64,000 nt of DNA from Paramecium pentaurelia (GCA_905183005.1 CAJJDO010000050.1:79851-143850); one strand, 5' to 3'. Shown: positions 47,943 to 60,195, numbered from the stretch's first letter. Translations and numbers: made by a program. The notes: generated by a model from the sequence alone, not told the origin.

Positions 47943-50721
47943 TCACATTTCTACAACTCTCATAAATACATCTTCTAAAGTAGCTTAACTTATTCCCCAA
48001 TCTTAGATTCTAAGTTCTTCTTTCTTTGATTCTATAGACTAAAAGACTTCAGAAACAACTAATTAATTTTTATCCACTTAATAAATAAAGTTGCCATTAA
48101 ATTCCTGTACAAGTATGGCTTAGGGTAAAATGCTTTTTAAAAAATTTTTTATCATTTTTTAATAATATTATTAACTAAACTAAAATAGTGTAATTACTTA
48201 TGAGTATCATTATTTTTTTAAAGATAAAGTTCTTTATGGGAACTAATAAAGAGATGATAACCACCTCCATATATAGATTTTAAATGTGTTGAATTACCAA
48301 TACATCTTAGAACTCCAGAACTTATGATTCCAATCTATAATAAATTCAATATAATTACTCTAGTACAAAGTACATCTGCTTCTTCCATTGAATGAGTAGT
48401 AAGTACCATAGCTCTTTTACCTTTACATTATGATATAATATCCCAAAGTTATCTTCTGTTTTCAGGATCTAATCCAGTTGAGGGTTCATCAAGGAATATT
48501 ATTAAAGGTTCACCAACAAGTGCAATAGCAATTGATAATCTCCTCTTCATTCCACCTGAAAGTTAATTTGCATAATAATTGAAATAAGGTTCTAATTTGA
48601 CTTCTGACATGCTCTATTACACTTTAATACGTTCATTCTATTTGTTAATTCCTTTTAATCTAGCATAAAACAATAAGTGTTCTTCAACAGTTAATTCTGG
48701 CCATAATAAATCAAATTATGGACAAACTCCAATGTTCATTTAAACAGATTACATATTATTTTTAATACTATATCCACCAACATAAGCTTCTCCATCATTA
48801 CATTCATACAAACCAGTTATAGCTGATAAAATTGAAGTTTTTCCAGCTCCATTAGGACCCAATAAACCAAAGATTTCTCCTTATTCAACTGCAATACAAA
48901 AACATTTAACAGCTACATTATTTTAATATACTTTTCTTAAGTCTTTACAAATAAGTGGATAATCTTCAAAGTTTTTAATTTTATAAACTTTTTCTCTTTC
49001 ATTTTTAGAATCTTAATCTTCTTATGCATCTTAAATATTAATTCTGTATTCATCTTCATCTCTAAATTCTATTTTTTTCTTTTTGAATAATCTAAATATC
49101 CAAGGTTCACTTGAAACTCCAAATTCTTATGGAATAACTTCATGTAAATAAACACCCAGAAGACCAAAAATAATGAAATTTACATATAATGAAATTATGC
49201 ATCCTTATATCTCACTTGTCAAAGGACTAAATTAACTTATACAACCTGTTTATGCACAAGCTGAAATAATTAATAATTAGTATTACCCATAGAGAATATA
49301 TAAATAATTCTATTAAAAGCTATTTATGGTATCAATTATAGATATATTGGTATTTCATATGGATCAGGATATATGGCTAAATTGGTAGTTAGTGCAATAA
49401 TAGATCCCCAAACTGATAATAAATATCCAATAATTGTAGCTGTTCTTGCTTTACTAACAAAGACTTAGAAAAAAAATGACAAAGAAATTTAACACAATCC
49501 CCATCCAGTTAATACAATTATCTAATTATATAATAAATGATTACTAGAAGTGTAAGATTAGTATCTGTAAGTAAGGCTAATCCTGCAAGGTAGATACCTG
49601 TAAAAAGAAAGAGTGAGAAAGTCAAAAAAGTCATCAATCCAGAAAATACATATTACAATATCCAATAATCTTTCATTTTCATTCCATTCATTTTCATCAT
49701 TTATAAGAGTCTCTCTTCCTTTTCCAATACTATAGCATACAAAAATACAGGTAATAAAAGGGATAGTGATAATGGATATAACATTGCTCCAATAACATTA
49801 ATTAATTTTAAGAGAAAGCTTTTATCCTATCCTTTTAATGGCATATATTCAATTCCAGAGACTAACCAAACATTAGGATTATGATAATGTAATAAAGCTC
49901 TTGAGATAAGATCAATAGTGGCTATTTAACCTTCGGCTACTAACATCATGGTATTGGTTTTATTTGGTTATACTTTATTTTAGTATCTAAATAGAATAAA
50001 GATGATTACCTTATTTTGGTTATACCATTACTTCTATGATATTCATGTAATCTAATATCATTTACTTGAATACTCATATTAATCTTCTTTTCATTAGCTT
50101 CAAAGAATGTGTATGCCCCATCAGGAATTAAATAAAGGTCTTTTGAATACTAAAAATAATATCTATACCTTATAGATCAGATCCTCTTACAAAAGGCACA
50201 GTGTGTAAATATTCTATTTAATGATAAATATCCAAATTTATTGTACTATTGGGCTGCTATAGAAAAGGGACATTTTTAAATGCTAATTAATGGTCTTATG
50301 TTTCGTAACTGCACCCAGGTCTTTAGAGTATGTGTCTCAATAATCCAACTGATCTTATTTTTAATATGTACAATGTTTACTAATTTCCATCATTATAACC
50401 CAAAAACTATTTGTCCTATTCTCCTAACTAAGAGCTATTGAAGTAATACCTACAATATACTATCTATTTATACCACTATAAACATGTCAAATTCAATAAT
50501 TAAGGTAATCCTGAGTATATGACTGGTACATTAAACAAATAAGGAAAATCTAATGAAAAATTAGCTCCTTTGAATTAATCAAATGCGACCTCTTAAATCA
50601 GATATACAAATCCTAAACACAAGAGTGGTGTAAACATCTAACATAGATTAGTACCAATCTAGCGAGATTATAGAGCAGCATTTTTATAAAATAAAGCTCT
50701 AAATTAATAACTCTTCTTCAT
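47943..50721 (-). CDS. ABCA-type half transporter
   Basis: 876 aa after six introns (50140-50168, 49987-50009, 49522-49544, 49261-49286, 48335-48358, 48175-48197). One transmembrane domain: an N-terminal helix (CQMFTPLLCLGFVYLI), a ~250-residue exoplasmic loop with Cys, then six or so helices. One nucleotide-binding domain follows: Walker A GLLGPNGAGKTS, Q-loop NIGVCPQFDLLWPELTVEEHL (ABCA-specific), signature NQLSGGMKRRLSIAIAL, Walker B LIIFLDEPSTGLDPE and H-loop LTTHSMEE. Vertebrate ABCA proteins carry two such halves, so this would function as a dimer. Known members move lipids across membranes; the substrate here is unknown. The domain ends with the ABCA-like ATLEDVFMRVVE. Confidence 0.92.
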
Positions 50722-50731
50722 TTAATTTAAT
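50722..50731. promoter_or_regulatory. 10-bp gap between divergent start codons
   Basis: The ATG of the ABCA gene (50719-50721) and that of the next + gene (50732-50734) are only 10 bp apart. Either the + gene really starts at a later Met (50828 is in frame), or the promoters lie inside coding sequence. Confidence 0.45.
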
Positions 50732-51534
50732 ATGCACTCTAACAATTAATACAAATGTAACTTAAAGAATGAATTCAATGAATACTATTCTGGTCAATCA
50801 AATCATACATTACCTAGATTTCAATTAATGAAAGAATTATGTAAGGATGGTTAAAATATGCATGAATTTATTCCATTTATTAGAGAACGTGATTAAATGA
50901 ATCGTTTAGTTCGAATCAATTCAGAGAAACATAAATTGTATACAAATACTTCCAGATCCCCTTCTAATAGAAATCATACTCCTGATCAATTTTGGCAATA
51001 TAATAAAAATCACATCATTCCAGAAAGGAGAAAAAAGATGAGCTTCAAATTTAATTATTAAATCAAAATTGACCATAAAACAGAGTAAATACTTTAACCT
51101 CTTATTCCTTAATAAGATAATGTGGAAATATCTTAGTCTAAAACAGAAAGAAATTTAATTTACCCTCCTATTGAAACAAAAAAAAAGAGAAATAATAAAT
51201 TTACTAATACTAATGTAAATGTAAGGTAGAATGAAGAACCTAAAAAATAATAAATTAAAATTCCTTTAGAGATTCTATAACCCTATATTAATTAAGAGAT
51301 GGAATAAATGAAATAAGATCTCTTTTTTAAAGTAGATTAAGATTATCAATTCCCAAATGATTTGACTGAGAAATTGATGCAATAAAAAAAGTAATTATCA
51401 AATATTAATTGTCTTTCTTAAGACATATAGAAAATTTAAGATAAAGACTTAGAGAATGGGGTGAAATGAAAACAGAAGAAGATATTGAAGATTTGAAATA
51501 GCATGCCAAATTCATACTTTCTAAGAATTCTTGA
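50732..51534 (+). CDS. Unknown Gln/Asn-rich protein
   Basis: 256 aa with one 32-nt intron (51391-51422); without it the frame ends 65 bp earlier at 51467. The spliced C-terminus is a natural coiled coil (HIENLRQRLREWGEMKTEED). The N-terminal part is polar with basic patches (SRSPSNRNHTPDQFW) and looks unstructured. The first ATG gives a protein whose codons overlap the probable promoter of the ABCA gene; the in-frame ATG at 50828 (MKELCKDGQNMHEFI) is an alternative start. No family recognised. Confidence 0.55.
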
Positions 51535-51558
51535 TTAGTTATATAATTAAAAAATTTA

Positions 51559-52498
51559 ATGAACACTATTGATTCAGTAGAGTCTTTTGATTGGATTCAT
51601 GAAATTGCTAGCAATGAACAAAGATTAGTAGAAAGAAGAATAGTACTTTATCTTTAAGGTTTGGGATTAGAATATCGCACAGAATCAACAAAGAAGTAGG
51701 ATCAGTATTTTTAAAAGAATTTCTCATTTAATATCAATCTAAACTAATTGTAGATGAAAAGACAATGATTACACATTTGAAAATGATTTTCTCTATTTCT
51801 ATATTTTAAAATATAAAATGTAAACACATCATTTACTTGCTACTCTAAGAATTGTAAAACCAACCTAAAAACAATAATTCTTGAAAATTCTATAAGATCA
51901 TAACATTCTTAAATATAACAATGAACAAATTGATTTAGCTTGGGAACATTGTTAATTTAAAGAATATAAATAAGTCATAGATGTTTTATAATAACAAAGA
52001 ATGAGAAGTATTTCATTAAATTCTCAAAAAATTTAAACTAAATTACAACCTTTAGTATAAATATTTGATAAAATGGATAATATTAGAAAAAGAGAAGGTG
52101 ATGAAAAAGAAATTAATAAATAATTGAATGCCTTGAAATTTGAAGCTGAAAAGAAATTAAAAGATTTTATAAATGAATCATGTTTAGATCGTAGTTTTAC
52201 ACAAGTTTTATAAGAAAAGATAATTGAATTTTAAGGAGAAAGAAATAAATTAAATGAAGAATAAGGTAAAGAAGGTAGTTAAAAAGCATAATAAAGATTG
52301 ATTGATCGTTAAAAACTTAAATCTGCAAAATTACATCAATAAATTTAATTTGTTCTACATAATGATGATAATAAAGAAAGAGCATAGGCAATTTGTACAA
52401 AATTATTAAATACATCAATACCTAGATATAAATCTACATTAAATGATAAATAAGAATAAAGAATAAATAAAATAATGAATACTAAGTTTTTATTATGA
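51559..52498 (+). CDS. Coiled-coil protein with one apparent frameshift
   Basis: From ATG 51559 (MNTIDSVESFDWIHEIASNE) the frame runs to TGA after NLNQLQMK; shifting by one base at the AAAA run 51757-51760 continues it as DNDYTFENDFLYFYILKYK and through to TGA 52496-52498, about 312 aa in all. The second part has a helical LATLRIVKPTQKQQFLKI region and a long Gln/Lys coiled coil. No intron of plausible size bridges the shift. A miscounted homopolymer in the consensus is the simplest explanation; a recent inactivating indel or programmed frameshifting are alternatives. Family unknown. It ends 8 bp from the convergent kinase stop. Confidence 0.55.
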
Positions 52499-52506
52499 AT
52501 ACTTAA

Positions 52507-53918
52507 TCATTCAATAATGTGATCACTACCATTTCTTGATTTTTTATTAATATCATCAAATGAAGGAAAATAATTTGATCCTAAACTTAAATCAAAACTA
52601 GGTTGACTTCCTCTAATTACTTAAATCTTAATATTGTCATTAGAATTGCTAATCTACATAGGTTTGATATGTGGAAATGTTTTTACAATTTCATGTGGAC
52701 TTTCTTCTGCTACTCCTAAGTCTCCTAAAGTGTAAATAATATGGTAATTTACCTTAAATTGTATCATCAAAAAAAGGATGTAATAAAGCTTATTCTGGAG
52801 ATATTCTTTTATTTGGATCCTTTTATAACATTTATTTTAACAAATCTAAAATCTCATGAGAACAATTCTTAAGATGATTATTACACTTAAATCTTTTATT
52901 ATTTTCAAGTATTTCATCACTATTATTCCCACTAAATAAAGATTTTCTACTTAGTAACTTATAAAATATAGAACCTAAACTAAACATATCAACTTTTGTA
53001 GTATATGGATATTTATCAATAAACATCTCTGGTGCAATATAACCAGGAGTTCCACATATTTAAAGTTGAGGTGTTGATAATGGAATTGCTAATCCAAAAT
53101 CTATAATTTTAACTGTTTCTACATTATTTGGTTCTAAAAGCACTAAATTTTCTAATTTTAAATCTCTATGAATAATATTAAGTAAATTCAAATAACATAA
53201 TGCTTTCAAACATTTCTATTCATTTATATCATTATTATACATTCATAACAGTCTTTATTTAATAAATGTTCAATTTTGTCTTTTTTGTGAATGTGTGTAA
53301 TGTTTCACCTTTAAGTAATTCCATAATTATATAGTAAGACTTCTCTCCTTCATAAAGATCGACCATTTTAACTATTGAATTATGTTCGACTAATCTCATT
53401 AATTCTATTTCTTAGATTAAGCGATTCTAATATATTTAAATAATATACATATCTTTCTTTATCATTTCTCTTAAATACATAATCTTTTCTTATACATTTT
53501 GAAGCAAACTCATAATGTGTAATCTTATTAACAACCTTATAAACTTTACATGATGCACCAGCACCAAGTATTTCTTTACTTTCATATATTGCTGATATAT
53601 TTCCAAAGAATACACGAGTATGTAATTCTCTATACAGTGCTTCTAGAGCAGTTTTCTCAGCATGAAACCATTTAAGAACTTAATTATATTTAATACCAAA
53701 TGCAATCAGTTAATTTTCATCTGTTTTCCAAAATACTAAATTTTGGAATATCAAATCAAGGATGTACTTTGATTATTGAAAGTTTACTGACTCTTTTAGT
53801 GTGAATGTTATTTTACTTGTGATATTGATATGCGATCATCATCAATTAAAAGATGATAATGTTTGTCTTTTAAGAAATGCTTACGTTAACATTTAATCTA
53901 AAAGGAATTTTGATCCAT
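52507..53918 (-). CDS. Serine/threonine protein kinase with N-terminal PH-like region
   Basis: 426 aa after five introns (53793-53816, 53736-53767, 53427-53448, 53216-53240, 52725-52752); the first is 24 nt and could be retained without breaking frame. Kinase motifs: glycine loop LGAGASCKVYKV, catalytic Lys in EFASKCIRK, HRDLKLENLVLLE, IIDFGLAIPLS, CGTPGYIAPEMF, DMFSLGSIFYKLL and a subdomain XI KRISPEQALLHPFF. The HRDLK motif and TPGYIAPE indicate Ser/Thr specificity and an AGC/CAMK-type lobe. The first ~110 residues (RKHFLKDKHYHLLIDDDRI ... ALEALYREL) have the length and strand pattern of a PH domain, common in ciliate kinases. All catalytic residues are present, so it should be active. Substrate is unknown. 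Confidence 0.85.
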
Positions 53919-54039
53919 TTATTATAACATGATTAATAATATATATATTTTAAGTATAATAATATTTATTATTTTAATAAATCTAAAAATATTTGAATAA
54001 TAATATTTATGTACTTTTTATTGATTATATTTCATTTTT

Positions 54040-55066
54040 TCAGCCAATTAAATAGCTTAATTCATAGTCAGCTTTTAATGATTGATCAACCACTGTTTTA
54101 TTATTTTTATGATAATCTTCAATATCAACTAATTTATCTCCAACAACTTAATCATATCCAGTGTTTTCTAAAGCTTTATAATTGGCAATCAATTTTGTTA
54201 AATTAATATATGAGGGACAATATAATTGTTATCCAATAATGCAATTATTAGTTGGATGAATAATCTAAATGAGTTAAAAATAAATAAATTACTTTTTCAA
54301 TAAAAGAACTATTAAGTTAAGCTTTATAATTATTTCCAAGACTATCTTCAATTAAATGAATAATAGATTTGAAATCTATATGTTTATGTCCTTTAGCCAA
54401 TAGTAATTTACCAGCATGATCTCCTGCAAGAACTCTAGCAACAATTGCTTCTAAATCTCCTGTAAAGATTGGAGCACATGATTAACCTGTACTTTTGAAA
54501 TAAATGCTTTATCCATTATATATTCTTTGAGCAATTTTATTAGTAAATGTGCTTTAAGGTCCAAATGTAATATCAGATCTGATTCCAACTAATTAAGGAA
54601 TGGATCGACGACCTTCAACTTCTAAATGTTTCCATTCATCAATTTCTTCTTAATGATCATGTTCAACTGGAGCTACATAAGCCACAGTTTTATAGTTTCT
54701 AGTCTTGACCAAATCTAGAGTGGCAACTAATAAATTTTTCTTGGAAGCTGTAACTTAGTAATAGTCATGGCTCACATAAAGGAGATTATTGGCTTATTTA
54801 ATTACATCATGTAGATCTTAACGATCACCTACTTTAAACAACTCTATATTGGTTGAGAATTATTGCTTGAATTTAAGTAATCTTTAAACTGTGAAGTATG
54901 TTGGGAAGATATCAGCACAAATGATCTTCTCATATTTACCACTTTCAGCAGCTACTTTTAAGAATCCTTAAGCAATTCTATTGCTTGCATTTAGAAGCAA
55001 AAGAGACATATCAAATAAATAATTATATTTAGGATTTAATATCTAAGTAAATTTATATATATCCAT
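54040..55066 (-). CDS. Rossmann-like protein, atypical SDR/NmrA type (tentative)
   Basis: 332 aa with one 28-nt intron (54265-54292). The pattern of alternating helices and strands, LLLLNASNRIAQGFLKVAAE, IICADIFPTYFTVQRLL, VSHDYYQVTASKKNLLVATL and then ITFGPQSTFTNKIAQRIYNG with ARVLAGDHAGKLLLAKG, resembles an extended short-chain dehydrogenase such as the NDUFA9 subunit of complex I or NmrA-like proteins. The usual GxxGxxG dinucleotide motif at the N-terminus is not visible, so cofactor binding is doubtful. Translation might instead begin upstream at ATG 55120, adding MNSSVTQLEQERLEDFEI, or downstream at 55009. The fold assignment is low confidence; the gene itself is firm. Confidence 0.6.
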
Positions 55067-55070
55067 AATC

Positions 55071-55735
55071 TCAAAGTCCTCCAGTCTTTCTTGTTCTAAT
55101 TAAGTAACACTTGAATTCATCTACTAATTTTGTGAGTTATTGTGCTTCTCTTTATTTCTACAATTTTTATTCTCGTTAAATTTAGAATTGTTTTTATCTC
55201 TAATCAAAACTTTCAAAATTATGAACTTTTTTTGGAGTATGATGAGGATTCAATAGAGTTTATTGTCTAATAAATATATATATATATAATTATACATATG
55301 ACGAATGAATGAATCATCATCCAAATAATCTAATTCACTTTTTGGAGCTATTTTGATTTGAACTGTATTTTATTAAATACTTAACATAGGTTATCTTTTA
55401 TTATAATTTCTCTTTTCCATTTCATCTACAACTTTTTATACTATAATGTCAACATATCTATCTTAATCAATACTAGAAATAGAATTATTATTTGAATAGA
55501 CAGTTGGAGTCTTTGATATTTTTAAATAAGGTTATCTATTTTCTTATACTATTTCATTTGGTAATTTGAGGAACATCTCTTTAATATTAATATCATCTTA
55601 TCTTTCATCAATTATTGATTAGTTGCTATCCTCTGTAGTAGTCTATTTATCTTGTTTATACTCTTTCTAACAATTATGAAATTGTTTAATGAATTGTCTA
55701 ACCTCTGGACTAACAGAATCTCTATAGTGTTTCAT
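55071..55735 (-). CDS. Gln-rich ORF, separate gene or tail of the channel
   Basis: 211 aa if started at ATG 55735 (MKHYRDSVSPEVRQFIKQFH), with a 29-nt intron (55267-55295), ending at 55071-55073, only 4 bp before the next gene's ATG. It is polar, Gln-rich, with a C-terminal coiled coil (REQKLQKQREAQQLTKLVDE). In the same frame, coding-like sequence continues upstream of the ATG (IYATILQFNNKLLTD) to the TGA that ends the channel model. So this may be the C-terminus of the channel separated by a one-base shift near 55781, or a small independent gene. No domain recognised. Confidence 0.45.
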
Positions 55736-55780
55736 ATCAGTTAATAATTTGTTATTAAATTATAAAATAGTAGCATAAAT

Positions 55781-58613
55781 TCATTTTAATTTTCTCATCA
55801 ACATAATTGTCTTTGTAATTTACTTTAATGACTTTTTTGGCTTTTTCAATAATCCTTAATCCTTCTTTTTCTATTTTATAATTATATATTAAATTTACTT
55901 ATCGACTATATTATTATTATAGTAATTGTGTAAATGGTAAATACTATTTAATTTAATTAGGTTTGACTTCTAATTTGAATCTTCTTACATCTTCAATATC
56001 TATTACATAATAATTCATATATTCTTAATATACATTTGAATCATATTCAGTATCAATCTTTGGTTTAACTGAATTTCCTTACTAAAATCTATTAAACTCT
56101 TTTAAAACTACTGAAATATTATTATGAGGATAAAATATATTGTAATCATATCCTTACTCAAAATCATTAAGTAAAACCATATTTTTCTTTAATTCTAATT
56201 ACTAATTTCCATTATACTTTTCTACTTCCTCTTTGAAAACTTAATAATCAGCCATGATCTCATTCATTTTTTATTAGAGTATGGTTCCATTTTCACTATC
56301 TTAATCATTTTCAACTGAACTCTTAAATTTATTAATAGAAGGAATTATTGCATTTTAACTATTATTAGAAGATATAAGAACTTAAGAAAGACTTTTTGTT
56401 AAACTAAATATTTCTTATTATTTCATTTATATTTATTTTATCTATTTTTATGATTTTTTAATTGATTATTACCAATTCTTTCTCCTATTTCTATCTTCCT
56501 AAAATTTTGACTTAAGTTTCAAACTTTACTTTATAGAATCATCATCTACTCCTTATAATATATATTCATCAACATTACATTCTTCTAATAAAGGTTTATG
56601 AGTTGAAAGTTTCATTTGTAAATTCTCTACTTTTAATGTTATTTCTTATTTATTTTTTCTAGCATTATAATTAATTCTGTCTATTCTTACAAAATCTTTC
56701 ATAATTGCTTAAATACATCTTGTCTTTGTCTTTTAATAAACATATAAATCAACTACAAAATGTAAAGATGGACAATCTTTTATTACATGTCCTGGTAAAT
56801 CACATGAATAACAGTGAATATTTAATACTTAAAGTTAATTCCTATTAATTTCAGAATTAATAAAGAAGAATTTTTCTCTATCTTCTGGATATTTATTTAA
56901 TAAATTAATAAAATCCTATCTTTTTAATACAAATACATCAGTAAATCCATTACTTTTAGCAGATGCTGTTCTTTCAATATTACCAAAAAAACTTATTTCT
57001 CCAAATACTTCTTTATTTCCCAATCTTGCTACTATTTATCTTGTTTTAATTAAAATTATATTAATTGATCCTTCTTAAATAAAATATAATGATTATTCAT
57101 TCTTTATTTCATTTTCTTAAAAAACATATTCATCAGGTTATATAGTTTATTCAATTAAAATTTATGTCAATTCAATCAAAAAATGTCTAGAAAAAGTTTA
57201 ACAAATTAATTTATAATTAGCTAATATAGTTCCATTTACTTGTATAGTAAATTCAAATTTCAAAGATGTAGAAAGATTTTAACAAATAGATTCTAAATTT
57301 ATATTTCTATGTGAATCCCAAAGATATTACAAATATCTTCTTACTTTATTCTATAATTATTTTGGTATCTTAACTTTTCCCATATAACTATTTATTTCTG
57401 CTATTCTTTTTTAATACTAATCTTATTTTTAACTGAGTTATTACATAGTATTGCCAATTGTATTCATAGTAAATGAGAATACTCCACATGCAATCAACAG
57501 AAAAAACACTCCAAACAATCTTTCTAATGGTGTTTAAGGTGAAAGATCACCATAACCAACTGTAATCATAGTAGTAACAGCCCAATATACTGAATTAACA
57601 TACCTAATTTCCCAAGGTTCATCATATATTCCATATATTGTTAGCCAATTATATTAAATCTCTTCATTTTGAGCAATAAAATGAAATATACAACCTAGCC
57701 AATGTGACCAAAATAATACAAAAGCACATAATTTAAAAAAACTTGCTATTGTTTATAAAATAGAATTGTCAGAAAAATATTCTTCTATTTTATTTACAAT
57801 AACTTTTAATTTTGCCAACCTTAATAATCTAATAACTTTTATGAATCTAAAGAATTTTAGAATCCTTAAGATTTAAGCACTTTTTTATAAATTAGCATTA
57901 GATGTGGAAATTTCATCTTCTGCATCTCCTGTTAATAGTAATGAAAATATTAAATCATAAGGAAATGATGCAATTAAATCAATCCAAAACCATAATTTCA
58001 AATACTCTATTGCTATAATTTTATAAGAATAGTTAATATTGCCATTCTTATAGATAGCAGTATTAAATGTAAGTATTATATCAAATAAAAAGGCTGCTGT
58101 AATAACATAACCGAATTTACTACTAACTTCGATATCAAAACTAATTCTGATTGGAATTGTAATAATTTCATAAAGAATTAAAATCATACAAAAAAAATCC
58201 CAAAGTATTTTGATTGTGCTATCAGGATTAATTATAAACCAATAATTTTAATCTTATTTGTTTTTTCTTTTCATCTCAATTCTTTAATTCTCACTCTATG
58301 AAGATTTGGTAAGTTGTCTAATTTTTTCATTTCTTTCATTTTCATCTAAATTTATATCATCAAAAGGTAGATATTTTTAATCAATGTCTTATAATCTAGT
58401 TTCTAATTTAATGATTCCAGTATAAATTGATTTATCAGCAAGAATTAGTTGTTCATTCTAATTAAGAATATTAGGATCTTTGTAATCATTATTGCATTAT
58501 TTAATGAATTGAATATATTTGAATTCTTAATCTCCTCTCTTTGTCAAAATAGCTTAATTTTCATTAGGTATTCTTGCAGAATATTAATCAACTTCCATAT
58601 AGATTGATGTCAT
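55781..58613 (-). CDS. Cyclic-nucleotide-gated K+ channel with zinc knuckle
   Basis: 934 aa with a 28-nt consensus intron near the C-terminus (55871-55898). After ~155 cytosolic residues come S1-S3, the basic S4 FFRFIKVIRLLRLAKLKVI, S5, and the pore TTMITVGYGDLSPQTP with the K+ filter GYGD. Following S6 and a C-linker is a cyclic-nucleotide-binding domain: QPDEYVFQENEIKNEQSLYF, LGNKEVFGEISFFGNIERTASA. Immediately after it is CYSCDLPGHVIKDC, a CX2CX4HX4C zinc knuckle. Ciliate genomes have many channels of the CNG/HCN/EAG superfamily; this one should pass K+ in response to voltage and/or cyclic nucleotide and may modulate ciliary beating. If the 28-nt intron is not spliced, the tail differs and stops at 55737-55739. 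Confidence 0.88.
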
Positions 58614-58644
58614 TTGATTTGTAAAATATTATGAATTATCAATA

Positions 58645-59463
58645 TCATTATGAAATTACAAATATCATTATGGCAACCTTCATGATTAGTTCAAAATTAT
58701 CTGGAGGATTTGGATTAGGAGGTCCATTACACTTTTAACAAGTCTTTGAATTAGGATTCCATAGATATGAATATATGGTATCAATAAAACAATTGGATTC
58801 ATTTAAATCATTTGGCATTGCATCAACACAATGAGCATCTTACCATTTACATATTTAGATAGATGAAGGTTTATCAAATGGATCATATTAATGAATATAT
58901 TAACAACTACTTTAATCTAAGAGATCTGAACATTTCTTTTAGACACATTTAGAGTTGGATACTTTGCATGAATGAATATTAGAAACACATTTCATTATTT
59001 AAAATTCTCCTTTAATCAAATCAATATCGCTACATTATTTAACAACCTAACATTTATCATCTATAAATCCACATTCTCCTTCATTTCCTTCTGAATAATT
59101 ACAATTTTCTTCATCAAATTCAGAACAACTTGGAATAACCTTATTTTAACATTTATTTCCATCTAATGATGTACATTTTATAGAAATTGCTTCACATGTA
59201 CTTTTATCACCAATATATTTATCACAACTAGTAAATTTAGTACATTTTCCATCTACATAGGCACACTTTATATCATATGGACAATCAACAGGTGATTCTA
59301 TTGTACAATCTTCTATATCTATGCATTTGTTTTAATCCCAATAACAATAATTTACAATATTACAATCATTTTCTAAGAGTAATTCTTCACAAATGCATTT
59401 AGTTACTACATCAATATAAGTTGATGATACAATTGAGAATATAAATAATAGATATACAAACAT
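58645..59463 (-). CDS. Secreted Cys-rich protein with hydrophobic C-terminus
   Basis: 272 aa, no intron. Signal peptide MFVYLLFIFSIVSSTYI, then about five repeats of a ~45-residue Cys-rich unit (for example CTKFTSCDKYIGDKSTC, CQNKVIPSCSEFDEENC, CVQKKCSDLLDQSSCQYI). The protein ends with a Pro/Asn spacer (NGPPNPNPPDNFE) and a short hydrophobic tail (LIMKVAIMIFVISQ), which looks like a GPI-attachment signal. The Cys periodicity recalls Paramecium surface antigens, but it is far smaller. It probably sits on the cell or ciliary surface. It lies 31 bp upstream of the channel gene on the same strand. Confidence 0.7.
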
Positions 59464-59475
59464 TAATTAAATCAA

Positions 59476-60195
59476 TCATTATTTTTTCTATTTTATAATA
59501 CCTAATTTACTCAATCTTATTTAAACTTCATGTTTTTCATCAGAAGTATGTATTTTATGAATGGCCATTGAATAATATTGTAAACCAGCAGATGAGATCA
59601 ATAATAATCTATTAAAGAAATGTTTGAATAATCCCTTTAATTCATCATTTTTATCTTCTACATAATTTTTATAAGTAAAATTGAAAGTCTAACCTTTCTC
59701 TAATTTCTCTCTCTTTGCTTCTTATAATTATTTTTCTAATTATAATAGTTTTTCATCATTTTTTTACAACAGGTCGTTTTTCTTTTATTCTAATTTTTTA
59801 TAGATAGCTGCTTTTTCTTTATATTCTGCTAATGCTTTCTTTTGAGTTTCTACAGCTCTTTAACCATCTGTTAAGCTTGGAATTATCTTAGTCCTTATCA
59901 ATTTAATAAGACCTTTGTCTTAATCATCATTTATCCTATCTTTAATCTTTGAATTAACTTCTTATAATGCTGTTTTTAATTCATCAAGCATATCCATTAA
60001 TGCTGGTGTCTCTTTAAATGGTTCTTTAGCAATGCCACATAAAAATTCAGAAAATTCATGATATGCCTGACATCTATCCATCTCTACTTTTAAAATCTTT
60101 TCAAATTAAACTCGAAGATCTAAACAAAATCTATCATCTTTGCATAAACTTTAATATATTTCCTCAAATTATTAATCTGATGTTTCAATCTGCAT
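59476..60195 (-). CDS. Coiled-coil (BAR-like) protein, paralog 1
   Basis: 239 aa, no intron, start ATG 60195 (MQIETSDQQFEEIYQSLCKD). It is helical throughout, with coiled coil in the middle (AVETQKKALAEYKEKAAIYK) and a conserved C-terminal block GQTFNFTYKNYVEDKNDELK then HFFNRLLLISSAGLQYYSMA. The protein at 60654-61331 shares this block with the same spacing. Three long helices and a length of ~230 residues are compatible with a BAR-type membrane-curving domain, but that is a structural guess. It ends 12 bp before the start of the Cys-rich secreted gene. Confidence 0.65.
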
